Source of the DNA: JABDBE01 sp963832245
GTDB lineage: Bacteria > Acidobacteriota > Terriglobia > Terriglobales > Acidobacteriaceae
Reading direction: 5' to 3'
Length of the DNA stretch: 64,000 nt
NCBI GenBank assembly: GCA_963832245.1
Contig: CAWHTG010000003.1
Location: 124,001 to 188,000 of the forward strand
The notes beneath the pieces were generated by a model that was not told the DNA's origin, searched no databases, and worked only from the letters and a program-made list of their open reading frames with translations. Positions 34,099 to 41,987 of this stretch are shown here, piece after piece (within the stretch, counting starts at the first letter, position 1; each line of letters starts with the position of its first letter). A program made the translations under genes and the position numbers.

Positions 34099-35076
34099 GT
34101 GCCTAAAAGCAACGGCAAGACGCTACTCTTATTGAAACCCCGGGGATTTTGCGCCGGGGTGGTTCGGGCGATCGATATCGTCCGGATTGCCTTGGAGGCC
34201 TTCGGGCCGCCGATTTACGTCCGCAAGGAAATCGTGCACAACCGCTTCGTGGTCGAGGAACTACAGGGCAAGGGCGCTATTTTTGTGGATAGCGTCGATG
34301 AGGTCCCGAACGGCGAGCGCGTCATTTACAGCGCCCACGGAGTTTCGCCGGAAGTGCGCGAAGCCAGTCAGGCCCGCAATCTGCGGGTCATTGATGCAAC
34401 TTGTCCTTTGGTCACCAAAGTCCACGTGGAAGCGGTGAAGTTTGCCCGGGAAGGGTATTCGTTGATACTGATCGGCCATCACGATCACGACGAGGTGATT
34501 GGCACGCTCGGTGAGGCTCCGTCGGTCACTCAGGTGGTGGGCTCCCCGGAACAAGTGGCGTCGCTAACGGTGCCTGACCCTGCGCGGGTGGCATATCTGA
34601 CGCAAACCACGCTAAGTCTCGATGAGACTACAGATATTATCGCGGCCCTGCGCCAGAGGTTCCCCAACATCAAGGGGCCGGCAGCGCAGGACATTTGCTA
34701 TGCCACCGAGAACCGGCAGGTCGCGGTAAAGCACGTAGCCTCGGACGCAGATTTGCTGCTGGTGGTCGGTTCCGACAATAGTTCGAACTCGAATCGGTTG
34801 GTGGAAGTGGCGCGCAACCTGGGCACCCGTTCGCATCTCATCGACAGCTTCCAAAACATCAGGCCGGACTGGCTGGAAGGGGTGAAAACGATCGCCCTGA
34901 CCGCGGGTGCGTCCGCCCCGGAATGCCTAGTCGAAGAAGTAGTGAAGTTCTTGCGCACCGAGGGTTTTGACAACGTGCAGGAAGTCGAAGTAATGCCGGA
35001 AAACGTGCGTTTTGGTTTGCCTCCGGAGATCGTGGAGGCAATTGCCAGCGCCCCCAGCGCGGTTACTGTGGAGTAA
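34099..35076 (+). CDS. ispH: 4-hydroxy-3-methylbut-2-enyl diphosphate reductase
   Basis: Last step of the MEP isoprenoid pathway, making IPP and DMAPP with a 4Fe-4S cluster. The 325-aa protein has the three cluster cysteines: Cys18 in PRGFCAGV, one in DATCPLV and one in QDICYATENRQ, plus VHNRFVVEEL and the C-terminal GASAPE motif. Start is GTG 34099 after a weak ATAGGAA. It heads the hopanoid region, 10 bases before shc, which makes sense because it supplies the C5 units for squalene. Confidence 0.95.
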   Translation: MPKSNGKTLLLLKPRGFCAGVVRAIDIVRIALEAFGPPIYVRKEIVHNRFVVEELQGKGAIFVDSVDEVPNGERVIYSAHGVSPEVREASQARNLRVIDATCPLVTKVHVEAVKFAREGYSLILIGHHDHDEVIGTLGEAPSVTQVVGSPEQVASLTVPDPARVAYLTQTTLSLDETTDIIAALRQRFPNIKGPAAQDICYATENRQVAVKHVASDADLLLVVGSDNSSNSNRLVEVARNLGTRSHLIDSFQNIRPDWLEGVKTIALTAGASAPECLVEEVVKFLRTEGFDNVQEVEVMPENVRFGLPPEIVEAIASAPSAVTVE

Positions 35077-35086
35077 ACAATCCAAT

Positions 35087-37078
35087 ATGGACGAGACCTC
35101 CTCCTCGTTTTCAGCGTCAAGCGCGCCGCAGCTGCGTTTCGGAAAAATCGACGACCTGGCTAGCCGGGTCGCCGCCGCCGTCGACAGCGCGCGGAAATTC
35201 CTATTCTCCCAGCAGCACGAAGAAGGCTATTGGTGCGGCGAGTTAGTAGCCGACACCACTCTCGAATCCGATTACATTCTGCTGCACACGCTGCTCGGCA
35301 CCGGCAAACCAGAGCGCTTCCAAAAGTGCTGCAACTGGATTCTTCAGCACCAAAACACAGACGGCGGCTGGGGCATCTACGTCGACGCACCTTCTAGCGT
35401 TAGCGCTTCCGCAAAAGCTTATTTTGCGCTGAAGCTGACCGGCTATAAACCGGACCACCCGGCGTTGGTGCGGGCGCGGAAGAAAATTCTTGAAATGGGT
35501 GGGGTCACTGAGGTCAACACCTTTACCAAGATTTATTTGTGTTTCCTCGGGCAGTACGATTACGACGCGGTGCCGGCGATTCCTCCGGAGATCGTGTTGT
35601 TCCCCAAGTGGTTCTGGTTCAACATCTACGAAATTTCTTCCTGGTCGCGGGCGATTCTGGTGCCGCTTTCGATTTGCTACGCGAAGAAGCCGCTCAAGAA
35701 AATTCCGGATGAGATGGGAGTGGAGGAATTGTTTGTTGGCGGCCGCGACAAGTCGCGCATGCGCCTTCACTGGAGCGAAAAGCTCATCTCCTGGCGCAAC
35801 TTCTTTCTGGTCTTCGACCGCCTCACCCATTTATTTGAGATGGTGCACGTTCGTCCGTTACGCTGGCTGGCGCTCAAGCGGGCGGAGCAGTGGATGCTGG
35901 AACGCTTCGAGATGAGCGATGGCTTAGGTGCGATTTATCCATCGATATTGAACTCGATTATCGCAATGCGCTGCCTGGGCTACTCGCTGGACGATCCGCA
36001 AGTGATCCGAGCTCTGGACGAATTCGAGAAGCTGGGGATCGAAGAAGACGAAACTTTCCGCATGCAGCCTTGCATGTCGCCGGTTTGGGATACAGCTTAT
36101 GCGCTGTTTGCTCTGGGCGAAGCTGGGGTTCCGCCAAATGATCCGCGGATGATCAAATGCGCTGATTGGATTCTGCAGAAGCAGGTTCGTACTGTTGGCG
36201 ACTGGAAAGTGAAGAACAAGCAGGGTCAGCCTGGTGGCTGGTACTTCGAGTTCAATAACGAGTTTTATCCGGATGTGGACGACAGCGCGATGGTTTGCCT
36301 GGCCCTCGGTCAGGTCGAACATCCCAACGGACGTTACCAGCGCGAATCGGTGCAGCGCGCTATTGACTGGATCTTCTCCATGCAGTGCAAGAGCGGTGGC
36401 TGGGCGTCATTTGACAAGGACAACACGCGGATGGTGTTTGAGCACATTCCGTTCGCTGACCACAATGCCATGCTCGATCCGCCGACTGTGGACATCACCG
36501 GACGAATTCTGGAGATGCTGGCAGCTTACGGATACGACAAGAATGATCCGCGAGTGAAGAAGGCGATCAAGTTCATTCGCCAGGAACAGGAATCCGATGG
36601 TGCCTGGTTTGGCCGCTGGGGTGTGAACTACATTTACGGCACCATGCAAGTTCTCCGGGGGCTCGAAGCGATAGGCGTGGATCATCATGAGCCGTATGTG
36701 CAGCAGGGTGCCGAGTGGCTGCGCATGGTGCAAAATCCCGATGGAGGATGGGGCGAGAGTTGCGGTTCGTACGATGATCCCAGCACACGCGGCGTAGGCC
36801 CCAGCACGCCTTCGCAGACGGCCTGGGCGGTGCTGGGCCTGCTTGCCGCGAACGATACGCGCAGCGATTCGGTGGCGCGAGGGATTGCGTACTTGCTTCG
36901 CACGCAAAAGAAAAATGGGGCTTGGGATGAGCCGCAGACTACGGGAACAGGTTTTCCGCGGGTGTTTTATCTGGTTTATACCTTGTACCGGCAGTATTTC
37001 CCGCTGATTGCGTTGACCAGCTACGCCAAGGCGATGTCGGGCGCCGCGCAGGGAACCGGCGTGCGGCGGATTGGGTAG
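35087..37078 (+). CDS. shc: Squalene-hopene cyclase
   Basis: Cyclises squalene to hopene and hopanol at the membrane. The 663-aa protein has the catalytic acid motif DVDD (Asp396, Asp398, Asp399) in YPDVDDSAM and several QW repeats (QQHEEGYWCGE, QNTDGGWGIY, QCKSGGWASF, QESDGAWFGRWG, QNPDGGWGE). Length and motif order match bacterial SHC of the HpnF class. ATG 35087 gives the family N-terminus; a longer open frame overlaps ispH. The following 190 bases are repeats before hpnH. Confidence 0.96.
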   Translation: MDETSSSFSASSAPQLRFGKIDDLASRVAAAVDSARKFLFSQQHEEGYWCGELVADTTLESDYILLHTLLGTGKPERFQKCCNWILQHQNTDGGWGIYVDAPSSVSASAKAYFALKLTGYKPDHPALVRARKKILEMGGVTEVNTFTKIYLCFLGQYDYDAVPAIPPEIVLFPKWFWFNIYEISSWSRAILVPLSICYAKKPLKKIPDEMGVEELFVGGRDKSRMRLHWSEKLISWRNFFLVFDRLTHLFEMVHVRPLRWLALKRAEQWMLERFEMSDGLGAIYPSILNSIIAMRCLGYSLDDPQVIRALDEFEKLGIEEDETFRMQPCMSPVWDTAYALFALGEAGVPPNDPRMIKCADWILQKQVRTVGDWKVKNKQGQPGGWYFEFNNEFYPDVDDSAMVCLALGQVEHPNGRYQRESVQRAIDWIFSMQCKSGGWASFDKDNTRMVFEHIPFADHNAMLDPPTVDITGRILEMLAAYGYDKNDPRVKKAIKFIRQEQESDGAWFGRWGVNYIYGTMQVLRGLEAIGVDHHEPYVQQGAEWLRMVQNPDGGWGESCGSYDDPSTRGVGPSTPSQTAWAVLGLLAANDTRSDSVARGIAYLLRTQKKNGAWDEPQTTGTGFPRVFYLVYTLYRQYFPLIALTSYAKAMSGAAQGTGVRRIG

Positions 37079-37091
37079 TCGCCGGTCTGTA

Positions 37092-37223
37092 GAGACGTAG
37101 CTTGTTACGTCTCGGGGCAGCGGCTGAAGCCGGATTTGATTTAAGTTTTTTCGGGATGGCTGAAGCCATACCCTGATATGAATCGGGAACGTAGCAAAAA
37201 CCTAAACGTAGCGAGCTACGTTT
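37092..37223. repeat. Cluster of three small palindromes between shc and hpnH
   Basis: 37092-37113: GAGACGTA and TACGTCTC arms of the ACGT-type family. 37156-37188: hairpin ATGGC-TGAA-GCCAT followed by ACCCTGATATGAATCGGGA, nearly identical to a copy inside hpnE (46028-46060). 37204-37223: AAACGTAGC and GCTACGTTT around GA. There is also a GCGGCTGAAGCCGG hairpin near 37119. No gene is seen in this gap. Confidence 0.85.
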
Positions 37224-37272
37224 CTACAGTGTCATGTGGCACTGTTGATGCAGCGGGACTGGAGAGAGCTTA

Positions 37273-38391
37273 ATGGCAGTACCGATTTCTCAGATGTGGA
37301 CGACGGCAACTTACGTCCTCAAGCAGAAGCTTAAGGGACGCAAGCAGTATCCGCTCGTCCTGATGCTGGAACCGTTGTTCCGCTGCAATCTGGCGTGCGC
37401 GGGCTGTGGGAAGATTCAATATCCGGCGCACGTGTTGAAGTCACAGCTCTCGCCTGACGAATGCTTCCGCGCAGTCGATGAGTGCGGTGCGCCGACGGTG
37501 TCTATTCCCGGAGGCGAGCCCTTGCTGCATCCCCAGATCGGCGAAATCGTGGAAGGGCTGGTGGCGCGTAAGAAATACATTTATCTCTGCACCAATGCGC
37601 TGCTGCTCAAAGAAAAGCTTCATCTGTTCAAGCCCAGCAAATATCTGACCTTTTCCGTGCACATGGATGGACAGCGTGAGCATCACGACTTTTCGGTCTG
37701 CCTCGAAGGCGGATACGACAAGGCGATCGAGGGGATCAAAGCCGCCCTGGCTGCCGGTTTCCGCGTGACCACGAATACCACATTGTTTGATGGAGCCGAT
37801 CCGAAAAGCGTCCGGGCCTTCTTCGACGAGATGATGGAATTGGGCGTCGAAGGAATGATGCTGTCGCCGGGATATTCTTATGACAAGGCGCCGGACCAGC
37901 AGCATTTCCTCGGAAGGGCTCGGATCCGGCGGTTGTTTCGCGCCATGCTGTCGAATCGCAACAAGAAGTGGCGCTTCAATCAATCAGCTCTGTTTCTTGA
38001 GTTCTTGATGGGTAAACGCGAATACGCTTGCACGCCCTGGGGCATGCCCACGTTCAACGTCTTCGGCTGGCAGAAGCCTTGCTATCTGCTGCAAGACGGC
38101 TATGCGGATAGCTTTGCCGAATTGCTCGAGACAACCGCGTGGGAAAATTATGGGACCGAGTCGGGCAATCCCAAGTGCGCGAATTGCATGGTGCATAGCG
38201 GATATGAAGCGTCCGCGGTGAACGATTTGTTCGGGTCAGTGCGGGGCATGTGGCAGGAAGTGAAAGCGCGCGCCTTTGGGCAATATGAAGATGCTTCGGC
38301 GCTCCGACTGCTGGATGAGCCTAACGCTTCGGCACATGCTGCTCCGCTGGTGCAAATCGGCGCACCCGAAGGCCAGGAGACCCGGGTTTGA
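37273..38391 (+). CDS. hpnH: Adenosyl-hopene transferase HpnH
   Basis: Radical SAM enzyme that adds the 5'-deoxyadenosyl group to diploptene, giving adenosylhopane, the first step of C35 hopanoid synthesis. The 372-aa protein has the cluster motif CNLACAGC (Cys38, Cys42, Cys45), the SPASM-like C-terminal Cys set (CTPWG, PCYLLQDGY, CANCMVHSG) and the family stretch SIPGGEPLLHP. GGAGAGA lies upstream of the ATG. It overlaps the next small gene by 4 bases. The last 30 residues are variable. Confidence 0.95.
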   Translation: MAVPISQMWTTATYVLKQKLKGRKQYPLVLMLEPLFRCNLACAGCGKIQYPAHVLKSQLSPDECFRAVDECGAPTVSIPGGEPLLHPQIGEIVEGLVARKKYIYLCTNALLLKEKLHLFKPSKYLTFSVHMDGQREHHDFSVCLEGGYDKAIEGIKAALAAGFRVTTNTTLFDGADPKSVRAFFDEMMELGVEGMMLSPGYSYDKAPDQQHFLGRARIRRLFRAMLSNRNKKWRFNQSALFLEFLMGKREYACTPWGMPTFNVFGWQKPCYLLQDGYADSFAELLETTAWENYGTESGNPKCANCMVHSGYEASAVNDLFGSVRGMWQEVKARAFGQYEDASALRLLDEPNASAHAAPLVQIGAPEGQETRV

Positions 38392-38825
38392 CCGGGCGGG
38401 AAGCTGGGCACGGGCCGTCCCCCTCGGTGGATCCGGATTCGCTGGAAATCGCGCCAGGAACAGCTCATGAAAACCTGGAGGGTTCAGTTCCATCTCTCGC
38501 GAAAGAGGAAGATCTTCGCAAAGCTTTAGAGCAGGCGTTCGATTATCGTGGCGATGTTTCGATTACGCGGAAAGACGGCGCGAAAATCGAGGGCTACCTT
38601 TTTGATCGCAGCAGTGGAAGCGGGCTCTCCGACAGCTTCGTGCGGTTGTTGCCGAAAGATGGTTCTCCCAGAATAAAAATTTCCTATGCGGAGATCGCGG
38701 CCTTGGCTTTTACCGGGCGCGATATGGCGGCGGGCAAGAGTTGGGAAAACTGGGTGCGCCACTATTGGGAAAAGAAGGCGGCGGGCGACAAGGATATTTC
38801 GCTGCAGCCGGAGAAGCTGGAATAG
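38388..38825 (+). CDS. Conserved hypothetical protein of the hopanoid operon, 145 aa
   Basis: No recognised fold. Its TTG start overlaps the hpnH stop (TTGA), with AGGAG eight bases upstream, so it is translationally coupled to hpnH. The first 35 residues are polar and disordered-looking. The rest has an SH3/Sm-like beta pattern (GDVSITRKDGAKIEGYLFD, SDSFVRLLPKDG) then LAFTGRDMAAGKSWENWVRHYWEKKAAG. It has no transmembrane segment. Its place after hpnH suggests a role in hopanoid handling, for which there is no direct evidence. Confidence 0.7.
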   Translation: MTGREAGHGPSPSVDPDSLEIAPGTAHENLEGSVPSLAKEEDLRKALEQAFDYRGDVSITRKDGAKIEGYLFDRSSGSGLSDSFVRLLPKDGSPRIKISYAEIAALAFTGRDMAAGKSWENWVRHYWEKKAAGDKDISLQPEKLE

Positions 38826-38830
38826 CAGCG

Positions 38831-38974
38831 ATTGGCAGTTGGCAATCAGCACTTAGCAGTCAGTACTCAGCATTTCAGCCAACTACGCCACGCTCAATTT
38901 GGTGCCTGCTGGTATGGGGACAATTCGGTTCAATGGCTGACTGCTGACTGCTAAGTGCTAATTGCCAACTGCTA
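38831..38974. repeat. Heptad-word inverted repeat R6 before hpnA
   Basis: Left arm 38831-38880 and right arm 38934-38974 are runs of 7-base words (TTGGCAG, TTGGCAA, TCAGCAC, TTAGCAG and their complements TGCTGAC, TGCTAAG, TGCTAAT, TGCCAAC). The complementarity holds in register over more than 30 bases. The 53-base loop is non-repetitive. The right arm ends one base before the hpnA ATG at 38976, where a Shine-Dalgarno sequence would be expected. Confidence 0.9.
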
Positions 38975-38975
38975 T

Positions 38976-39971
38976 ATGCTGGCTCTTGTCACTGGCGCAA
39001 CCGGGTTCGTGGGCAGTCACGTCGCGCGTGTACTGGCTGGGCAGGGTGCCGATCTGCGGCTGCTGATTCGCTCCAGCAGCGATCCGAGAAATATCGAGGG
39101 GTTAAATGCGGATCGGGCCGTGGGCGATCTTCGCGATCCAGAGTCCATTGAGAAGGCGATGGCAGGTTGCGATGTAGTGTTTCACGTCGCGGCCGACTAC
39201 CGGCTTTGGGTTCGTGACCCGGAGCAGATGTACCGGGCGAACGTGGAAGGTACGCGAGCTGTTCTGGAAGCAGCACGAAAGAATCGTGTGCGGCGGGTGG
39301 TTTACACCTCAAGCGTGGCGACCATCGGATTCACTTCGAACGGCCGTCCCGCGGACGAGGATTCTCCGGTGTCGCTCGACAGCATGATCGGCCACTACAA
39401 GCGTTCTAAGTTCATGGCCGAAGAAGTGGCGCTGGAGGCGGGACGCAGCGGGATAGACGTGGTGGTGGTCAATCCCAGTACTCCCGTTGGAGAGCAGGAC
39501 ATCAAGCCGACTCCCACGGGACGCATTGTCGTGGACTTTCTGAAAAAGAAGTTTCCTGCTTACGTGGATACAGGTTTGAATCTGGTTGACGTTACCGAAT
39601 GCGCGCGCGGCCATCTGGCGGCACTGGAGAAGGGGAGAGGCGGGGAGCGTTACATTTTGGGCGGAGAGAATCTGACGTTGAAGCAGATTCTGGACAAGCT
39701 GGCGGCGATTACGGGATTGCCGTCTCCCAAGGTAAAAGTTCCTTATGTGATGGCGCTGGCGACCGGTGTTGTAGACGAGGTTGTGACCGGACGTATTCTG
39801 GGCCGAGAGCCGCGGGCGACGATTGACGCGGTTCGCATGGGACGAAAGAAGATGTTTGTGTCGTGTGCCAAGGCCGAGCGCGAGCTGGGGTGGAAGACGG
39901 TTCCGGTTGACGATGCGTTGCGGCGGGCGGTGGACTGGTTTCAGGCGAATGGATATGCCGCGCGAGGCTGA
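38976..39971 (+). CDS. hpnA: Hopanoid-associated sugar epimerase HpnA
   Basis: Extended short-chain dehydrogenase/epimerase of the HpnA family; its exact substrate is not known. The 331-aa protein starts MLALVTGATGFVGSHVAR with the Rossmann Gly motif, and has the active-site YKRSKFMAEE, VVVNPSTPVGEQDIKPTPTG and GERYILGGENLTL that mark HpnA proteins. The ATG directly follows the repeat R6 and has no visible ribosome-binding site; the in-frame upstream codons come from the repeat. It is followed by a palindrome cluster and hpnG. Confidence 0.92.
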   Translation: MLALVTGATGFVGSHVARVLAGQGADLRLLIRSSSDPRNIEGLNADRAVGDLRDPESIEKAMAGCDVVFHVAADYRLWVRDPEQMYRANVEGTRAVLEAARKNRVRRVVYTSSVATIGFTSNGRPADEDSPVSLDSMIGHYKRSKFMAEEVALEAGRSGIDVVVVNPSTPVGEQDIKPTPTGRIVVDFLKKKFPAYVDTGLNLVDVTECARGHLAALEKGRGGERYILGGENLTLKQILDKLAAITGLPSPKVKVPYVMALATGVVDEVVTGRILGREPRATIDAVRMGRKKMFVSCAKAERELGWKTVPVDDALRRAVDWFQANGYAARG

Positions 39972-40055
39972 TGCCCGAGTCTGGCGAGGTAACACGTAGG
40001 GGCGGACGCCCTCGTGAAGCGCCCCAGAATGCGACGATGCCTGGCGAGCTTTGCT

Positions 40056-40106
40056 CCCCGGACGAGGCGTCCGGGGCTACGTGGTCCTGGGCGGGTCGAA
40101 GACCCG
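40056..40106. repeat. GC palindromes between hpnA and hpnG
   Basis: 40056-40083 is a 28-base copy (arms CCCCGGACG and CGTCCGGGG, then CTACGTG) identical to 49931-49958 and to the minus strand of 16977-17004. 40092-40106 is a CGGGTC-GAA-GACCCG hairpin like the one at 5280-5294. Together they fill the hpnA-hpnG gap and end 16 bases before the hpnG start. Confidence 0.88.
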
Positions 40107-40121
40107 TCCCCAAACGAGCAA

Positions 40122-40859
40122 ATGTCCATTTCAGCCAAAGTCGCGATGGTTGCTGCGCTTGAGCGCGAGGTGCGTCCACTGGTGAAAGGCTGGCGGAAAG
40201 TTCAGCGCGAGCATCAAGGCCGGGGCTTCACGTTTTTTGAGGATGGAGAAGCCGCGCTGGTTTGCGGCGGCATCGGAGCAGAGCCTGCCCGCCGGGCTAC
40301 TGAAGCAGCGATCGCGCTGTATCAGCCCGAGCTTGTGCAATCGGTGGGTTTCGCAGGAGCTCTCGATCCGAAATTAAACGTGGGCGAGATTTTTTCACCG
40401 AGTCGCGTTATCGACGCCAGAGACGGCAGTAGCGTCGAGACAGCCACGGGTCATGGCGTACTGGTGAGCGTTGCCACCGTTGCCGACGTTGAGCAAAAGG
40501 CTAAATTGGCGGAATCCTACGGGGCGCACGCGGTCGATATGGAAGCGGCTGAGGTGGCGCGTGGTGCGCAGGCGCGGAGTGTACGCTTCATGGCAGTGAA
40601 GGCAATCTCGGACGACAGCACTTTCTCCATGCCATCGCTTGATCGCTTCGTGGGTCGCGATGGAAAGTTTTGTGAAACGATGTTCGCGGCAAGTCTAGCG
40701 GTTCGGCCTTGGTTGTGGTCAAAGTTCTACCAGCTTGCCCGCAATAGCGCGAAAGCGTCCAAGGCCCTGTGCGCCGAGCTGGAAAGATACCTCAGCGAAG
40801 GGAAGAGACCGGACGTTTCGGAACCGGACTGGCATCCAATATCTAAGGTGATCCACTAA
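40122..40859 (+). CDS. hpnG: Hopanoid nucleosidase/phosphorylase HpnG
   Basis: Removes adenine from adenosylhopane to give ribosylhopane (or its phosphate). The 245-aa protein belongs to the nucleoside phosphorylase superfamily: VAMVAALEREVRPLV, the LVCGGIGAEPARRATEAAI loop, VQSVGFAGALDPKLNVGEI and the ribose-binding VDMEAAEVARGA and DDSTFSM with the catalytic Asp. Start ATG 40122; the preceding in-frame codons belong to a palindromic repeat. It lies 3 bases before the first alcohol dehydrogenase gene. Confidence 0.88.
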   Translation: MSISAKVAMVAALEREVRPLVKGWRKVQREHQGRGFTFFEDGEAALVCGGIGAEPARRATEAAIALYQPELVQSVGFAGALDPKLNVGEIFSPSRVIDARDGSSVETATGHGVLVSVATVADVEQKAKLAESYGAHAVDMEAAEVARGAQARSVRFMAVKAISDDSTFSMPSLDRFVGRDGKFCETMFAASLAVRPWLWSKFYQLARNSAKASKALCAELERYLSEGKRPDVSEPDWHPISKVIH

Positions 40860-40862
40860 GCC

Positions 40863-41987
40863 ATGGCAATGGCGGGACAATTTACGATTGAGGCAACGAA
40901 GCAGGCGATCCCAACCACCATGCGGGCCGCAGTGTACAGAGGCGTCAACGACGTTCGCGTCGAGACCGTCCCCGTGCCAACGATTGGGCCGCGCGAACTG
41001 CTGATTCGTGTGCACACCTGCGGTATCTGCGGAACCGATCTCAAGAAAATTGCCTGCGGTTCGCACTCCGCGCCGCGAATCTTTGGGCACGAGACAGCGG
41101 GCGTGGTAGCGGCGGCGGGCGAGGGGGTCAGCCAGTTCAAGCCGGGTGACCGCGTGGTTATGTTCCATCACATCCCATGCAGTGCGTGCTATTACTGCCG
41201 GCATAAAACCTTTGCCCAATGCGAGACTTACAAGAAAGTTGGGTGCACCGCGGGCTTCGAGCCCTCTGGGGGCGGGTTCGCCGAATACGTGCGTGTGATG
41301 GATTGGATCGTTGACCACGGCACCGTTCGCATCCCCGATGGGGTCTCGTTCGAGCAAGCCTGCTTTGTGGAGCCGGTCAATACCTGCATGAAGGGGATTG
41401 ACACCCTGCAACTTCTGCCTGGGGAAAGTGTTCTAGTAATTGGACAGGGGCCGATCGGCATCATGTTGAGTACATTAGCCAAAAGATCAGGGGCTAGGGT
41501 AATCACTTCCGATTTGTATCCCCAGAGGCTTACAATATCTAGAACCTTCGGATTAGAGTATGGGATCGATGCTTCGCGTGCCGATACAGTGAAAACGGTG
41601 CGGGAGCAGACAGAGGGCCGGGGCGCCGACGCGGCGATTGTGGCCGTGGGTGGGAACGCCCTGATTCGGACTGCCATGGACGAGGTGCGTCCGGGAGGCA
41701 GGGTTTTGCTATTTGCCCAGACGGTTCGTGGCGAAGCGACGATTGATCCGGCGACGATCTGCGTCGACGAAAAGAGATTGTTAGGATCCTACAGTGCGTC
41801 GGTTGAGTTACAGGAAGAATCCGTGCGGTTTGTGATGAGCCGCGAAATGGATTTGGAGCGCTTGATCAGTCACCGCTTTTCTTTGTCGAACAGTGTAGAA
41901 GCCTTGAAGCTGGCGGCGAGTCCACAGCCGGATTCGATGAAGATCGTGATTCAAGCGGGCAGTTCGTGGGAAGGAAATACCGAGTGA
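40863..41987 (+). CDS. Zinc-dependent MDR alcohol dehydrogenase 1
   Basis: Medium-chain dehydrogenase/reductase, 374 aa. Catalytic zinc ligands are in TCGICGTDLKK and FGHETAGVV. The structural zinc lobe is a C-2-C-2-C-7-C set in CSACYYCRHKTFAQC. The Rossmann loop is VLVIGQGPIGIMLSTLAK. It resembles sugar-alcohol (sorbitol/threonine) dehydrogenases. It starts 3 bases after hpnG and overlaps the second dehydrogenase by 4 bases, so all three are one transcript. Its place after ribosylhopane formation makes it a candidate for the reduction of the ribose aldehyde; this is inference. Confidence 0.87.
   Translation: MAMAGQFTIEATKQAIPTTMRAAVYRGVNDVRVETVPVPTIGPRELLIRVHTCGICGTDLKKIACGSHSAPRIFGHETAGVVAAAGEGVSQFKPGDRVVMFHHIPCSACYYCRHKTFAQCETYKKVGCTAGFEPSGGGFAEYVRVMDWIVDHGTVRIPDGVSFEQACFVEPVNTCMKGIDTLQLLPGESVLVIGQGPIGIMLSTLAKRSGARVITSDLYPQRLTISRTFGLEYGIDASRADTVKTVREQTEGRGADAAIVAVGGNALIRTAMDEVRPGGRVLLFAQTVRGEATIDPATICVDEKRLLGSYSASVELQEESVRFVMSREMDLERLISHRFSLSNSVEALKLAASPQPDSMKIVIQAGSSWEGNTE

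Noticed and set aside
31381..38974. CRISPR array at the heptad repeats
   Set aside because: The units are 7 bases with no spacers of even size and the arms are inverted; no cas genes lie in the window.
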